Made by a program: the position numbers and the translations under genes. Below, in pieces: positions 46,001 to 57,873 of a stretch of 64,000 nt of DNA. The notes below the pieces were generated by a model that worked only from the letters and a program-made list of their open reading frames with translations, did no database searches and had not been told where the DNA came from. The DNA lies in contig CM063113.1 in the NCBI GenBank assembly GCA_031841125.1, forward strand, positions 56,289,211 through 56,353,210. The letters are read 5' to 3'. The DNA is from Acanthococcus lagerstroemiae. Its lineage: Eukaryota > Arthropoda > Insecta > Hemiptera > Eriococcidae. Within the stretch, counting starts at the first letter, position 1. Each line of letters begins with the position of its first letter.

Positions 46001-47440
46001 CGCTGACGTTTTCGAAATCGGTAATTCCACTGGGGCGAACTAATAAAATCCAAAAATCTTTGGATTGGCGGCAGCTACAGCAAAACGAGTTGAGAATTTC
46101 GAAAAAGGAGATCAATTTGCTCTCAAAATTTCAAACCAGTCTCCTCTAGCTATCCCCAGTCCGGAGATATTCGCGTTTTATTAGTTCGCCCCAGAGAAAT
46201 TCGCAATTTTGAAAACGACTATTGGTGTATGTTGAGTTGCATACTCGACGTGCTGAAGGCATTACCAGAATATTCTGCTAAAGTACAGGTGCCTTCGACG
46301 AGTTGAATATGCTATTTCTCGTACGCCAATTGACGTTTTCGAAATCGCTAATTTCTCTGGGGCGAACTAATATAATGGAAAAATCTTTTGATTGGAGGCA
46401 GCTACAACGAAACGGGTTGACACATTCGAAAAAGGAGATCACTTTGGACTCAAAATTTCAGACCGTTTTCCTCTAGCTATCCCCAGTCCGGAGATTTTCA
46501 CGTTTTATTAGTTCCCCCCAGAGAAATTCGCAATTTCGAAAAAGGCAGTTGGTGTATGTTGAGTTGCATATTCGACGTGCTGAAGGCATTACCAGAATAT
46601 TCGCTGACGTTTTCGAAATCGGTAATTCCACTGGGGCGAACTAATAAAATCCAAAAATCTTTGGATTGGCGGCAGCTACAGCAAAACGAGTTGACAATTT
46701 CGAAAAAGGAGATCAATTTGCTCTCAAAATTTCAAACCGTTTTCCTCTAGCTATCCCCAGTCCGGAGATTTTGGCGTTTTATTAGTTCCCCCCAGAGAAA
46801 TTCGCACTTTTGAAAACGTCTATTAGTGTATGTTGAGTTGCATATTTGACATGCTGAAGGCATTACCAGAATATTCTGCTGAAGTCCAGGCGCCTTTGAC
46901 GAGTTGAATATGCTATTTCTCATATGCCAATTGACGTTTTCGAAATCGCTAATTTCTCTGGGGCGAACGAATAAAATTCAAAAATCTTTGGATTGGTGGC
47001 AGCTACAGCAAAACGGGTTGACAATTTCGAAAAAGGAGACCAATTTGCTCTCAAAATTTCAAACCAGTTTCCTCTAGCCATCCCCAGTCCGGAGATTCTT
47101 GTTTTATTATTTCCCCCCTGAGAAATTTGAAATTTTGAAAATGTCAAGTGGTGTATGTTGAGTTGCATATTCGATGTGCTGAAGGCATTACCAGAATATT
47201 CCCGGACGTTTTTGAATTCGCTAATTCTTCTGGGGCGAACTAATAAAATGCAAAAATCTTTGGATTGGAGGCAGCTACAGCGAAACGGGTTGACACTTTC
47301 GAAAGAGGAGATCAATTTGCTCTCAAAATTTTAGACCGTTTTCCTCTAGCTATCCCCAGTCCGCAGATTTTCGCGTTTTATTAGTTCGCCCCAGAGAAGT
47401 TAGCGATTTCGAATACGTCAATTGGCGTATGAGAAATAGC
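43020..47440. repeat. Palindromic satellite array, monomers 327/305/274/252 bp, higher-order arrangement
   Basis: The landmark ACGTTTTCGAAATCGCTAA starts units at 43036, 43310, 43637, 43889, 44194, 44521, 44826, 45100, 45427, 45732, 46006, 46333, 46607, 46934 and 47206. Lengths are 274, 327, 252, 305, 327, 305, 274, 327, 305, 274, 327, 274, 327, 272. Two independent indels explain all four lengths: a 53-bp segment ending CATACGCCAATTG, and a net 22-bp change near TTTTCGC. Each full unit holds an inverted pair: TCTCTGGGGCGAACTAATAA and its complement about 125 bp later. Open frames across the array are artefacts. Confidence 0.93.
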
Positions 47441-50090
47441 ATATTTTCGCGAAATGTGAGTTTATCCCAGAGAAATGGAAATTTCAATTGAGGTACGATG
47501 TGTTGTATATTCAGCGCGCTGAAGGCGCTTCCGCAATTTTTTTCATTTCCTACAGCAATGCTAATTTTTGAAATATGTCATTCCTCCTTAAACTCGTTGA
47601 ATATGCAACACATATCGCACCAATTGACGTTTTCAAAATCTCGAAAAACTTTTGATTGTTTTTGATTGTAGATTGCTGGAGCAAAACTGCAAGTCAAGTC
47701 TTATTCGAAATTTTCTCCTTTTTCCAGAATTTCAAACCGCGCGGCTCTAGCTGCCAGCATTCCAAAATTATTCGCGAATTGTCAGTTTAGCCCAGAAAAA
47801 TGGAAATTTCGAAAACGTCAATGGGTATGCAATGTGTTGTATATTCATCGCGCTGAAGGCGCTTCCGCAAATTTTTTCATTTCCTACTGCAATGCAAATT
47901 TTTGAAAAATGTTATTCCTCCTGAAACTCGTTGAATATGCAACACGTAACGCACCAATTGACGTTTTCAAAATCTCAAATTTCCTGAGGCGAACTAATAC
48001 CTAATTCCCGAAAAACTTCTGATTGGAGATTGCTGGAGAAATAGGTACTGCAAGTCAAGTCTGATTCGAAATTTTCTCCTCTTTCCAGAATTTCAGACCG
48101 CGCTACTCTAGCTGCCTGGAGAAATTTCAAAATATTTGATAATCAAAAAAATGGAACGAACCAACTCTTACTCAATTTTTGTTGTCGAGTTCAAATTCAT
48201 TAATTCCTCCACACTATACATCAAGTCCTTTTCGGGGCGAAACATTTTTTTTTTTCAGCTGAAGACGCAGTCTTGTTTGAAATTTTCTCCTCTATCCAAA
48301 AATGCAAACTGCGCCCCTGTAGCTGTCGCCAGTTCAAAATTATTCGCGAATTGTCGGTTCACCCCAGAAAAATGGATGGTTCGCATAGGTCAGTTGATGC
48401 ACGATATGTGGCATATTCAGCGCGTCGAAGGCACGACCGCTAATTTTCACTTTGACCACGTTTTTGAGTGTATCTCGGCAACGGAGGGTCAGCGCCAAAT
48501 TTGGATAACAGATTTGAACTTATCGTGAAACACTGAGTAAAAAACAGTCTTTAATTCGAAATTTTTGACTTTCTTGAATTTTGTAAATTTCTCCATACTA
48601 TTACACGTTTATTTTGGGGGCGAAAAATATTTTTTCCGGGTGAAGGGTCAATCTTATTCATAATTGTCTCGTCTATCCAAAATTTCAAACAGTTTCGCTC
48701 TAGCTAGCTCCAATCAAAAGATTTTCGAGATTTCGAAAACGTCAATTACTGCAGTAGGTGTTGCATGTTCACCGTGTTGAAGGCGTTACCACATTCTTTA
48801 AAAGTTCGCATTTTTTAAACACATTTTTGAGTGTATATTGGCAACGGAGCGTCGCCGCCCAATTTGAACAACATATTTGAACTCACTGTGAAACATTGAG
48901 TAAAACACAGTTTTTAATTCGTAATTTCTAATGTTCTCGAATTTGGAAAATTTCTTCATACACATCATGTCTTTTTTGGGGCGAGAATTTTTTTTCGGGC
49001 GAAGGGTCAGTCTTATTTAGAATTGTCTCCTCTAACCAAAATTTTAAACCGTTTCGCTCTAGCTATTTCCAGTCAAACGATTTTCGAGATTGCAAAATTG
49101 TCATCGAGTGCCGTAGGAGTTGCATATTCACAGTGTTAAAGGCATAACAGCATTCTTCGAAAATTCGCATCCATTTTTAAGTGTACCTTAGCAACGGAGC
49201 GTCACCGCCAAATTTCAACAACGAATTCGAGCTTAGCGTTAAAAATTGAGGAAGAAATAGTATTTAATTCAAAATTTTTGATCTCAAATTTGGAAAATTA
49301 CTCCATACTATATTATACGTTTTTGAAGAGTCTGTCTTATTCAGAATTGAGAATTGTCTCCTCTATTCAAAACTTCAAACCGTTTCGCTCTAGCTATCTC
49401 CAGTCGAACGATTTTCGAGATTTCGAAAATCTCATCTGGTGCCAAAGGTGTTGCATGTTTACAGTGTTGAAGGCGTAATCGCATTCTTCAAAAATTCGCA
49501 TCCATCGGACTCATTTCGACATTTTCGCTTGGCAACGGAGCGTCGCCGCCAAATTTGAACAACGAATTCGAACTCAGCGTTAAAAATAGAGTAAAAACAT
49601 TCTCTAATTCGAAATTTTTGAATTTCTCAAATTTGGAAAATTATACATCATGTCTTTTTTGGGGCGAAAATTTTTTTCCCCGGGTGAAGAGTCAGTTTTA
49701 TTCAGAATTGTCCCCTCTATCCAAAATTTCAAACCGTTTCGTTTTAGCTATCTCCATTCAAATGATTTTCGAGATTTTGAAAACGTCAATTGGTGTCATA
49801 GGTGTTATATGTTCACCGCGTTGAAGGCGTTACCACATTCTCCGAAAATCCGCTCTTTTGACCAATTTTTTGAGTGTATCTCGCCAAATTTGCACAACGA
49901 ATTCGAACTCACCGTGAAAAATTGAGTAGAAAACAGTCTTCCATTCAAAATTTTTGATTTTGTCGAATTTTGTAAATTTCTTCATACTACATCATGTCTT
50001 TTCTGAGGCAAAAAAAAATTTTTTGGTAAAGAGACAATATTATTCAAAATTGTCTCCTCTATCCGAAATTTCAAAAAGTCAATATTACGC
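47440..50090. repeat. Diverged satellite units, right flank, period about 340-380 bp
   Basis: GGGGCGAAA landmarks lie near 48234, 48617, 48978, (lost near 49320), 49661 and 50004. Units share CAACGGAGCGTCGCCGCCAA, TTTCAAACCGTTTCGCTCTAGCT and GTTGCATGTTCACCGTGTTGAAGG. 47540-48120 resembles the left edge unit. Divergence rises with distance from the core array. Confidence 0.85.
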
Positions 50091-51255
50091 ACTACTTTAT
50101 AAACCATTAAATCAGAATCTTAGCAGTTTCCAACAACGAAGGCGTGTTCTTAAAACCGACACTGAAGGCATAAATTTACATTCTTGAAACCAACAATCTC
50201 TAACCGATATAATCAATGGTGTAGCCAGTGGAGAGGGGGTCGAGAGAATCTGGACACCTCTTGCGACTTCGTCAATAGGGTCTTTCTTATTTTAGCATCC
50301 ATTCCATCACTCCCTTCCCCTGGTTAAGACCAACACCGCCGTTAACCATAGGCTGGATACGCTACAGGACACAATAATTCAGCGTACACATTATAATTAG
50401 TATGAGACCGGATTCTTCGACACTAAAGAAAAAAAGAGTGGAAAATGTTTCTATTATTTATATTAGGCATTCAAGAATTTAGCATTCTGGTATACTACGA
50501 CGTGACTTTCTAAATTTTGCCAGTACATTCACGATACCTCTGAAATAGCGGGACAGTTATACGAACATTTCTAGTTTTTTCTTTCCATTTGGTTTCAAAT
50601 GCCATTTTCGGTTCTTTTCTACGTTATTAACTGGTTTCGGTATTCACGTCATTTTCGGCAAAATAAAATTTTTTTTTAAACCTTCCTCGCTCTAAAACGT
50701 ACTCATTCATCATCAGCATTTCTCTATCGCGAAGCAAGACGAAGTTATAAATGCCGAGGAATCCGGTCTCTAATTACAATTACGAGTTGAGAGTAATTAG
50801 CGTTCAAATAATTGCGGTCGAGCAACTGAAAAGTTCTTCAAGACGAGATGATCGACAATGGTTTCAAAGTTGGAGCGGCGATTAATCGTTTCTTGCGCTG
50901 ATTCTTCAGATTCATCTAGGTGTTAAAATGTTTGATGCTGACGGCCAGTATGCAACTTATCGGAGTATCTTGGAGTACAGCTTCAATACCGAAAACAAAA
51001 CAATAGATATACTTAAAACTTCTGCTCGAAAACATAAGTACCGAGTAGGTTTGCACTTTGAAGTGCAGATATTCTTAGTAAGTACTAAAATACGTATCAA
51101 CTCGAGATTCTTTTCTTGTGCTCCAATCATAAACCATCAGATGTGCTGAGTAGCAATGTTTTACACTGTCCCTCCAATCGCCCTACTGAGTGACCTACAG
51201 CAAAGTGTTTGTACCTTTGATAAGTACATACATATATACCGTGTCGAAGGAGTAA
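50091..51255. other. Intergenic, no gene recognised
   Basis: No coding motif or repeat recognised. A 73-codon open frame at 50928-51149 has no family resemblance. Confidence 0.4.
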
Positions 51256-51257
51256 CT

Positions 51258-51780
51258 GCTTCCTGTTAAGTCTATGAACCGGCAATGATCAGGACAACTC
51301 AACCGCACACGTACCGTGACCGATTCACTGAAGAGCCATAACAGCCCAACCGCACACGGTTCACTATTGGCCGATTCACTGAAGAGACTGTCACACACCA
51401 AGGCAGAGCACAAGGTTAACTTTCGAGCACCTCTAACTAGAAAATAAATCATCTCCCTGACCCCCTCCTCATCAGAATCTAGTATTCAGATGTTTGAAAC
51501 GGAATCTGTACGTACATTGGCTCAAGGAGGAGCGGATTACTCTATTCCACTTCAAGCCAACATAAATTCATACTACGTTTCAAACCTTCGCTAGTATCTT
51601 CAAGAAGCGTACAAATACACCCCACCTTGTAGAGGAAACTATCGCTACCTGTGAGTCTTATGATCCGGCACTGATCAAGACAACTCAACCGCACACGTAC
51701 CGTGACCGATTCACTGATGAGCCATAACAGCTCAACCGCACACGGTTCACTATTGGCCGATTCACTGAAGAGACTGCCTC
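51258..51780. repeat. Direct repeat of about 130 bp, copies 384 bp apart
   Basis: CGGCAMTGATCARGACAACTC, CAACCGCACACGTACCGTGA and GGTTCACTATTGGCCGATTC occur at about 51262-51390 and again at about 51646-51770. Inside each copy CAACCGCACAC and CCGATTCACTGA each occur twice, so the copy is itself a dimer. Confidence 0.8.
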
Positions 51781-53470
51781 AAATCAGGGGAGAACATAGA
51801 TCTACCAGGCAGTCTTATGGTCGAGCATTTCCTCACAGAGGATACCGATATGACTGTGAGGAGGTGTAAGACCGTATTATAATCCTGAAAAGTCACAAAG
51901 CTGAGAGTTTTCTAAGACTGTAACACCAAAAAAGAAAATCGGGTACTCTAATATCTAATACCTGAACGTAGCAAGAACAGATTCACTTTCGTTTTTCTTT
52001 TTCTCTTTTTCGAGTACGTATAAGTAAAGAACTGAGAAGGATGATGATTACAGGTAAATCAGAGTTATCCTTCTGGATCCTTATGCAACTTCCAACACTG
52101 ACCTTTGGGGACTAAATAAGAATGAAACTAAACGAAGCTTCTTGATCCGCTTGATACTCATTTAACTCTTTAATGAGCACGCATCATACTGGGATCAGGG
52201 GTGTCTAAGACCAGATCCGCTGATCACTCCTGGGAACCTTGCCCCCGGGCACGAGGACTCGCGAGAACAAGATCTAGCCCAGAAGGTTTACATCGTGAGC
52301 CTCACTGACCCTGACTTTTCCTATGCGTTTCTTTAGAGAGTTAATTGGTTCACAAGGAATTAAGACGCCAGACTGACATGCCTATTGCTCGAGACTCTAT
52401 CTACAGAATGAGACTCCTTGATCTGCTGCTATCGAAGTTGCAATTCGAGTTTGAGTGAACTGAGATGCCTTTACTACTCTAGATAGTACACCTACGGTAG
52501 GCTAGACTGGGGAAATACGATGGCGGTTAGCATTAACAGTTTGCAGGATATAACAAGCTCAGCTGAAGCTAACTCTCCTATTTCGAACCTAGGGGGCTGT
52601 AGGCGGGTGTAAGGGGCACCTGCTTTGCCTCCGGATCTCGCCTGCAGCCGGTACAGTATGATTTTCAGGAATTCACAAATTAAGGAAGAATTCGAAGAAA
52701 TTAGGAATATCTGGAAAACGAGTTTTCTTAATGAACTCAGAAATTATTTTCCTGTTCTCCGAAGTGGTAAAATACGTGTCAGGCATTTATCACTTAGGAA
52801 AAGGAAAAAAATCGCTGATTCCAGTCTTATCCTGTCAGTCTGGTTGTAGAGTTGTTGCGCCGACGACACACCAACAAAACAGGTCCGAACTACCAGAAAA
52901 GACCGGGGTGGATCACAAAAGGAACTCAGAAACTTTCGTACTTTTCTCCGAAAGAATGAGTCCGGGGAGACTGACCCATCCTTTAAGAAAAAAGGACAAT
53001 AATTTCCGAATGGTGCCTTTCCCATTGTCTTCCCTGATTTTACGTTAGCCCATAGTAGGGCCCCAGACTCCACGAGACAACAATTAAGGCCATCACAGCC
53101 AAAAACTGCAGCTCGCTTCTCCTGGCGCTAATCCCCAGCCGCCATATCCAGTACGCTCCACTCTGTTAAGGATCAGCCCCAAACCCTAGTTAGAGGCAAC
53201 GTAACAGAGAAGACGAGAAGGAAGGACCTTGAGTTACTCATACGTATACCTATGCGAGCACACAAACCACTGACCCAGCACTGAGAGGGTATAGCCACCA
53301 TAGACTTCCTCCACAGCGTTCTTGTGGTAGGAAAGTCTCAATCAGCGCCGGCCAAATCAATGGAACAGAACCTATGAAATCAAGAATCAAAGAATCTGGT
53401 CTCCACTACATTCGCCATTGACAGCCCGTTCACTGCAAAGGGGAGCAGTCCCCCACAGACATTACTGTTG
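51781..53470. other. Intergenic, no gene recognised
   Basis: Mixed-composition sequence with stops in all frames and no family motif. Confidence 0.4.
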
Positions 53471-53473
53471 CCT

Positions 53474-55080
53474 GTGTTAGTTTTCAACTAACCCGATGTT
53501 AGAACATAGCTGCAGATCAATGGGTTAAAAAGGGGCTTGTAGGTATAAACATGCGGGAAAGTAGGGCGATAGGTGCAAACACGTGGGGGTTGGGGGCCTT
53601 AGCACCCCAAATTTCCCCAAAAAGCACCCCAGGATTGCCAAAAATATACTGATAACATAAGCAGGTACACGTTTGTTTTTCTAAGATATTTTTGGCCCCC
53701 ACACTGGCTATTTGCGCCTATGGCCAGGGCAAATAGTCGTATCGCTTCAATGAACCGCACATTTCCCACGGCCCTCTTGTCCGGAGAAAGTACGGAATCA
53801 TGGATGCGACGGTACTACGCAGGCCGGGAGAAGGCACAGCTACTTCTCCAGACCCTCGCTAACCCATGTCAACACGAACTATAAGTATCATTAAAACTAT
53901 TTAGCTACGAATACAATCGCAGATAAAAACTAAAATTAACTGAAAACAAAATTAGATTAAGAAAAAATAACTTAAAAACTGGTTTTAATATATACATTCA
54001 ATCACGAATGCAGAGTAGAATAGGCGAATCCCAACAGGTTGTACACTGGAGACAGCTTGTACAGCAAGCAAACCATTCAACCAATCACGTTTGACCCAGA
54101 ACAAACAAAAGCAAAATTATTTACTTTTGCTGGTTACGAATAAAACGGAATCAGTTGATGGTTTGTTGGCTGCGCTGGCGTATCCAGCCTACCACATACA
54201 TAAGCGTCTTCCTCCACTGCGGAACCTAACATGTCTGAAACATTGCAGGACTGAAATCTGAGCCTAAAATATTAATACACTGGAGCTGCAAATATTACTG
54301 ACCCGCCGTTCTTAGGTCACTTGCTATTAAGAGCACTGCCACGCCTTAAGATCTCACACCACCTAGATCAACGCCTGTTACAGTAACTTGATGCAACAAG
54401 AAAACATCTCAGTGTAAGACTTTTGTCCTCTGAGCTACAGATCTTTATTGCATTCTTTTCGAATTCGGTGACTATTGGCCACCATAATAAGCAGAGACAC
54501 TGAGAGACTAGTGCAGAGTTTGAACCAAAAGTGAAGAAGTTGAATAAACACTCAATTGTAGTCTTTTTGAAACTTCAAACACACTAACCCAATACTAAAA
54601 CAGCTGCAGATTAATAGAATTTATAGGGTACAAAAATTAGAATAATTAGGTAACTAGCACTATCCTAGGGGGGAAAAGATTAGCTGAGAAATAAAATTAG
54701 GTTAAAAGTAACTTAAGAATTCGTTTTAAAATATAAATCTAATGGAGAAGCTAAGGAAGACTGCATAGCAGATCGATGAATCGCAACTGGCTGTACACTA
54801 GAGCCAGCCTACACAACAAGCAATCTTTTCAATCAATCACGTTTGACCCAGAACAAACAAAAACAGAATTATTTACATCTGCTGGTTGCCGCATGAAACG
54901 GGATCGGTTGATAGTTTGTTTGCTGCGCTGACTGCCTCCAGTCTACAAAACACTCAAGGGTTTGACTCGACTGCGAAACCTAACATGTCTGAAATACTGT
55001 AAGACTAAAACCTGCGAGCTTAAATTCTAATGAATTAGAGCTGCAGGTATCACCAGCCCGCCATTCTTAATCATTTTGTC
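53474..55080. repeat. Diverged tandem duplication, unit about 0.75-1.1 kb
   Basis: CAATCACGTTTGACCCAGAA, GAATTATTTAC, GGTTTGTTGGCTGCGCTG and AACCTAACATGTCTGAAA occur in the same order at 54087-54250 and 54833-55000. CTAACCC..AGCTGCAGAT is at about 53488 and 54584. The first copy is longer because of an insertion that includes 53566-53721. Confidence 0.8.
53566..53721. mobile_element. Small inverted-repeat element inside the first duplicate
   Basis: ATAGGTGCAAACACG..GTTGGGGGCC at the left pairs with GGCCCCCACACTGG..TTTGCGCCTAT at the right. The matching place in the second duplicate lacks this sequence, so it is an insertion after duplication. It has no ORF. Confidence 0.6.
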
Positions 55081-57215
55081 ATTTGCCAGCAGTATTAGAC
55101 ATAAAATCTTGCTCCATTTTATGACTCGATGTTATACAAAAACATTTCATAGTGAAATTTTTGCCATTGAGTTATTCTGACGAAATAATATTGACATATT
55201 ATTATGAAGAGCTGAAACCTCTCGAGAACTCTGGCCATTGAGAGTACTGGAATATAAATTAGAGTAGCGCATGTTGGCACGATTGCGTGTCCTCGAATAT
55301 TGGTCACTAACACAACACAGCAGCATAAAAAACAATGGAATAAGACTGTATGATTTTGGCTACATTTTAAATGCTGAATACAATGACGATAACCATTTTT
55401 CTCGAGAATCTCTCGGTTTCCATAATCAAAATTAAAGTTTTATCAAATTGTCCAGGAATAGCTACACTGATACTAATAACAACTGAACAACAATACCTTC
55501 TCAACTTTGGCATTAAATTCCTCGTTGAAAATGGCTACATACAGAATCATAATGTATTCTCGTGCCAATGTTGTTGTTTTTTTAAATCTGAAATTGCAGT
55601 GTAGTGTGTGTGATTTAAGAAAAGGGACTGCGAAACTAGTGTTAAGTTTATAACTACAGACCGCCACTATGCAACTGATACTTTGGTACTGCAGAACCTG
55701 CAACTCCAATTTCTGCCTTCGGGGGTGCTCTCGACACTGACTCCAGTTGAACGACCATTTGTGAATAGAAAATTTGTAAGCTGGCGCCTTTATCTTCAGT
55801 TGTTCTGTATATATTTGGTATGCGAGCATCTGGGAATTAAAAATAGCAGTTGATCTCAAAATAAAAAAACAAACAAAACAATTCACGAATTCTAAATCTG
55901 AAATTCAATATATGTTCACTTGTCAAAGGTAGATAATTGTGTACCTTTTAGAGAAGTAACAGACTGAAATTAGATATTATCCTTCTTCTTTTTCTTCTTG
56001 GGCTATACACAGGGCTATATGGGATCAGGTTGATTTTCCCAAATCTGTAAAACGAATTATACATATGAGTCCGCTACACGTCACTCGCAAAAAAAGCCAT
56101 ATAATAAAAAAAGAATCGAAAAATGAAGCTCTTTTTCCACGACAGCGAGTAAATTTTAAACATTAACAAAATCTGACCAGTTATAGCCGGTAGGTACATC
56201 CACTCGATCGTACATGAAGTCAACTGCCGTGTCATATCTATGAGCAGCAGTATCATATCTAATACATCTATCGTCGGTGTTCGAAAATGAAACAATATTG
56301 CCGGGCGTCCTCAGAGCAGGTCGGAACATGGGAGGAGGTGTTAAGCACGAGCGTAATAACAGGCGAAAGACTTACATACATTTCTCTATACTCTGAACAT
56401 GATACAATTTTGTTTGTTACACTTGGTATCACTCTAATCTAGGAAAAATTTTCAAATCAGATTTCATGACAAAAAGAACGTTTAACCCAACAATATATTC
56501 TGCAAAATACATCAGTGCTATATTTACCTGGTGAAATGCAACTACCCATCAGTTTCATAAAGTAAGTATTGAGATGGCAAGTTAGGTAAGTACTAAATAC
56601 ACTGCAGCGGGGACAGATATTGTAAAGCCTGAGATCTCCTCAAGAGAAAAACACGAATCAACACAACTTTGATTTCATCTTGAAGTAATTCGTAAAACAA
56701 ACACAGGACTTACACCTTCAATTCATGGCTTATGGTGTTTCATTTAATTAAATACTTTGATTCGTGATACCGCAGAAGATTTACATAATTTTCTTACCAA
56801 TTATTCCGGTTCAACTAGAAGAATTCAAGCTGGATCAAAGAATTTCAATAAAATCGAAATGCGTTGTCCCAATCTTCTCAAGGAAATTTTTTGATGCAAT
56901 TGTAGCACAAAAACAGAAAATATCATAAACTATATTCGATATACATTCGAAAATACGGCTAGAGAAAGTTTGATGCCAATTACAAGCGAAAATTAAGCCC
57001 ACTGCATCGGCATGAAAAAATCTAAAACATTCTCTTAAAAGTCCGGAAATTGAAACTGCACAATGTTGAAACATGAAAGATGAAAATGGCGATTGAATTT
57101 GAACAACGAACAGACGCCGATGCGTCAAGTTGCAATACCGCCACGGCCAGTGCTGCCAGATTTAATTTTCAAAAATCTGTATTGGAAAATTTTTCCTCTG
57201 GGCTTTTCCAGGGAA
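55081..57215. other. Intergenic, AT-rich, no gene recognised
   Basis: No coding family, no clear repeat. Confidence 0.4.
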
Positions 57216-57221
57216 TCGAAC

Positions 57222-57462
57222 TGTCGATGACATAACGGTGTAATCAGCGTACAAGGCGTAATGGCGTAATCGACTTTTATTTGCGATTCCCTAAAAGCAA
57301 AGAGCGTCATTATACTTTACGCCGTTTACAACAGGTTTTCATTGTCGTAATGGGCGTAATTTCTATACAGCCGTTTACGCAAATTATGCTTTTTTACGCT
57401 TTTAAGGAGTCGCAAACAAAAGTCGATTATGCCACGCTGATTACGCCTTTATGTCATCGACA
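57222..57462. mobile_element. 241-bp foldback MITE, TGTCGATGACATAA ends
   Basis: TGTCGATGACATAACGGTGT, AATCAGCGT, GGCGTAATCGACTTTT and CGATTCCCTAAAAGC on the left are mirrored on the right up to ATGTCATCGACA. The arms extend through most of the element, with ACGCC/GGCGT words repeated between them. Confidence 0.82.
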
Positions 57463-57528
57463 CCCCGTACTTCATATTATTTCATACTATGATGTGTCAC
57501 TGTCACTGCAATGGCTGAAAAGTAACAA

Positions 57529-57600
57529 GCAGGGCGGCTATTCCACTATAACCAACTTCGACAAAGAACGATCGTACAGTTGGTTAGTGGAATAGCCACC
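57529..57600. repeat. 72-bp hairpin, GGCTATTCCACTA ends
   Basis: GGCTATTCCACTATAACCAACT pairs with AGTTGGTTAGTGGAATAGCC around a loop of about 25 bases. Confidence 0.75.
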
Positions 57601-57701
57601 CGAAGCCTGCACAGCTTGAGTCAGGTGATGAAATTTTTCTTCAGGATTTCGATTATCGATTTTCCATTGCGACTCGGAATCCAAGTGGCTGACACCTAAA
57701 G

Positions 57702-57837
57702 TGCCCAGTTAAGAAACATAACTGGCTACCCGCAATACACACCAATATATGGGTATTTTGAAGTTGGAGGGGAAGAACAAGTTCACGAACACGTTATCAG
57801 CGTCGTGAAAAAATTATATTTCTTAACTGGACCAGAC
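57702..57837. mobile_element. MITE, CAGTTAAGAAACATAA family, copy 1 of cluster
   Basis: It runs from CCCAGTTAAGAAACATAACT to TTTCTTAACTGGACCAGA. The interior GCAATACACA, GGGTATTTTGAAGTTGGAGG and CGTCGTGAAAAAATTAT matches the copies at 16921, 57880 and 58725. Confidence 0.85.
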
Positions 57838-57873
57838 TTTAGCGGTAGAGTTGAGATGTTGAGAACCTGTCTA

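Noticed and set aside
43020..47440. CRISPR-like array
   Set aside because: Units are 250-330 bp, with no short identical repeats and unique spacers; the genome is eukaryotic.
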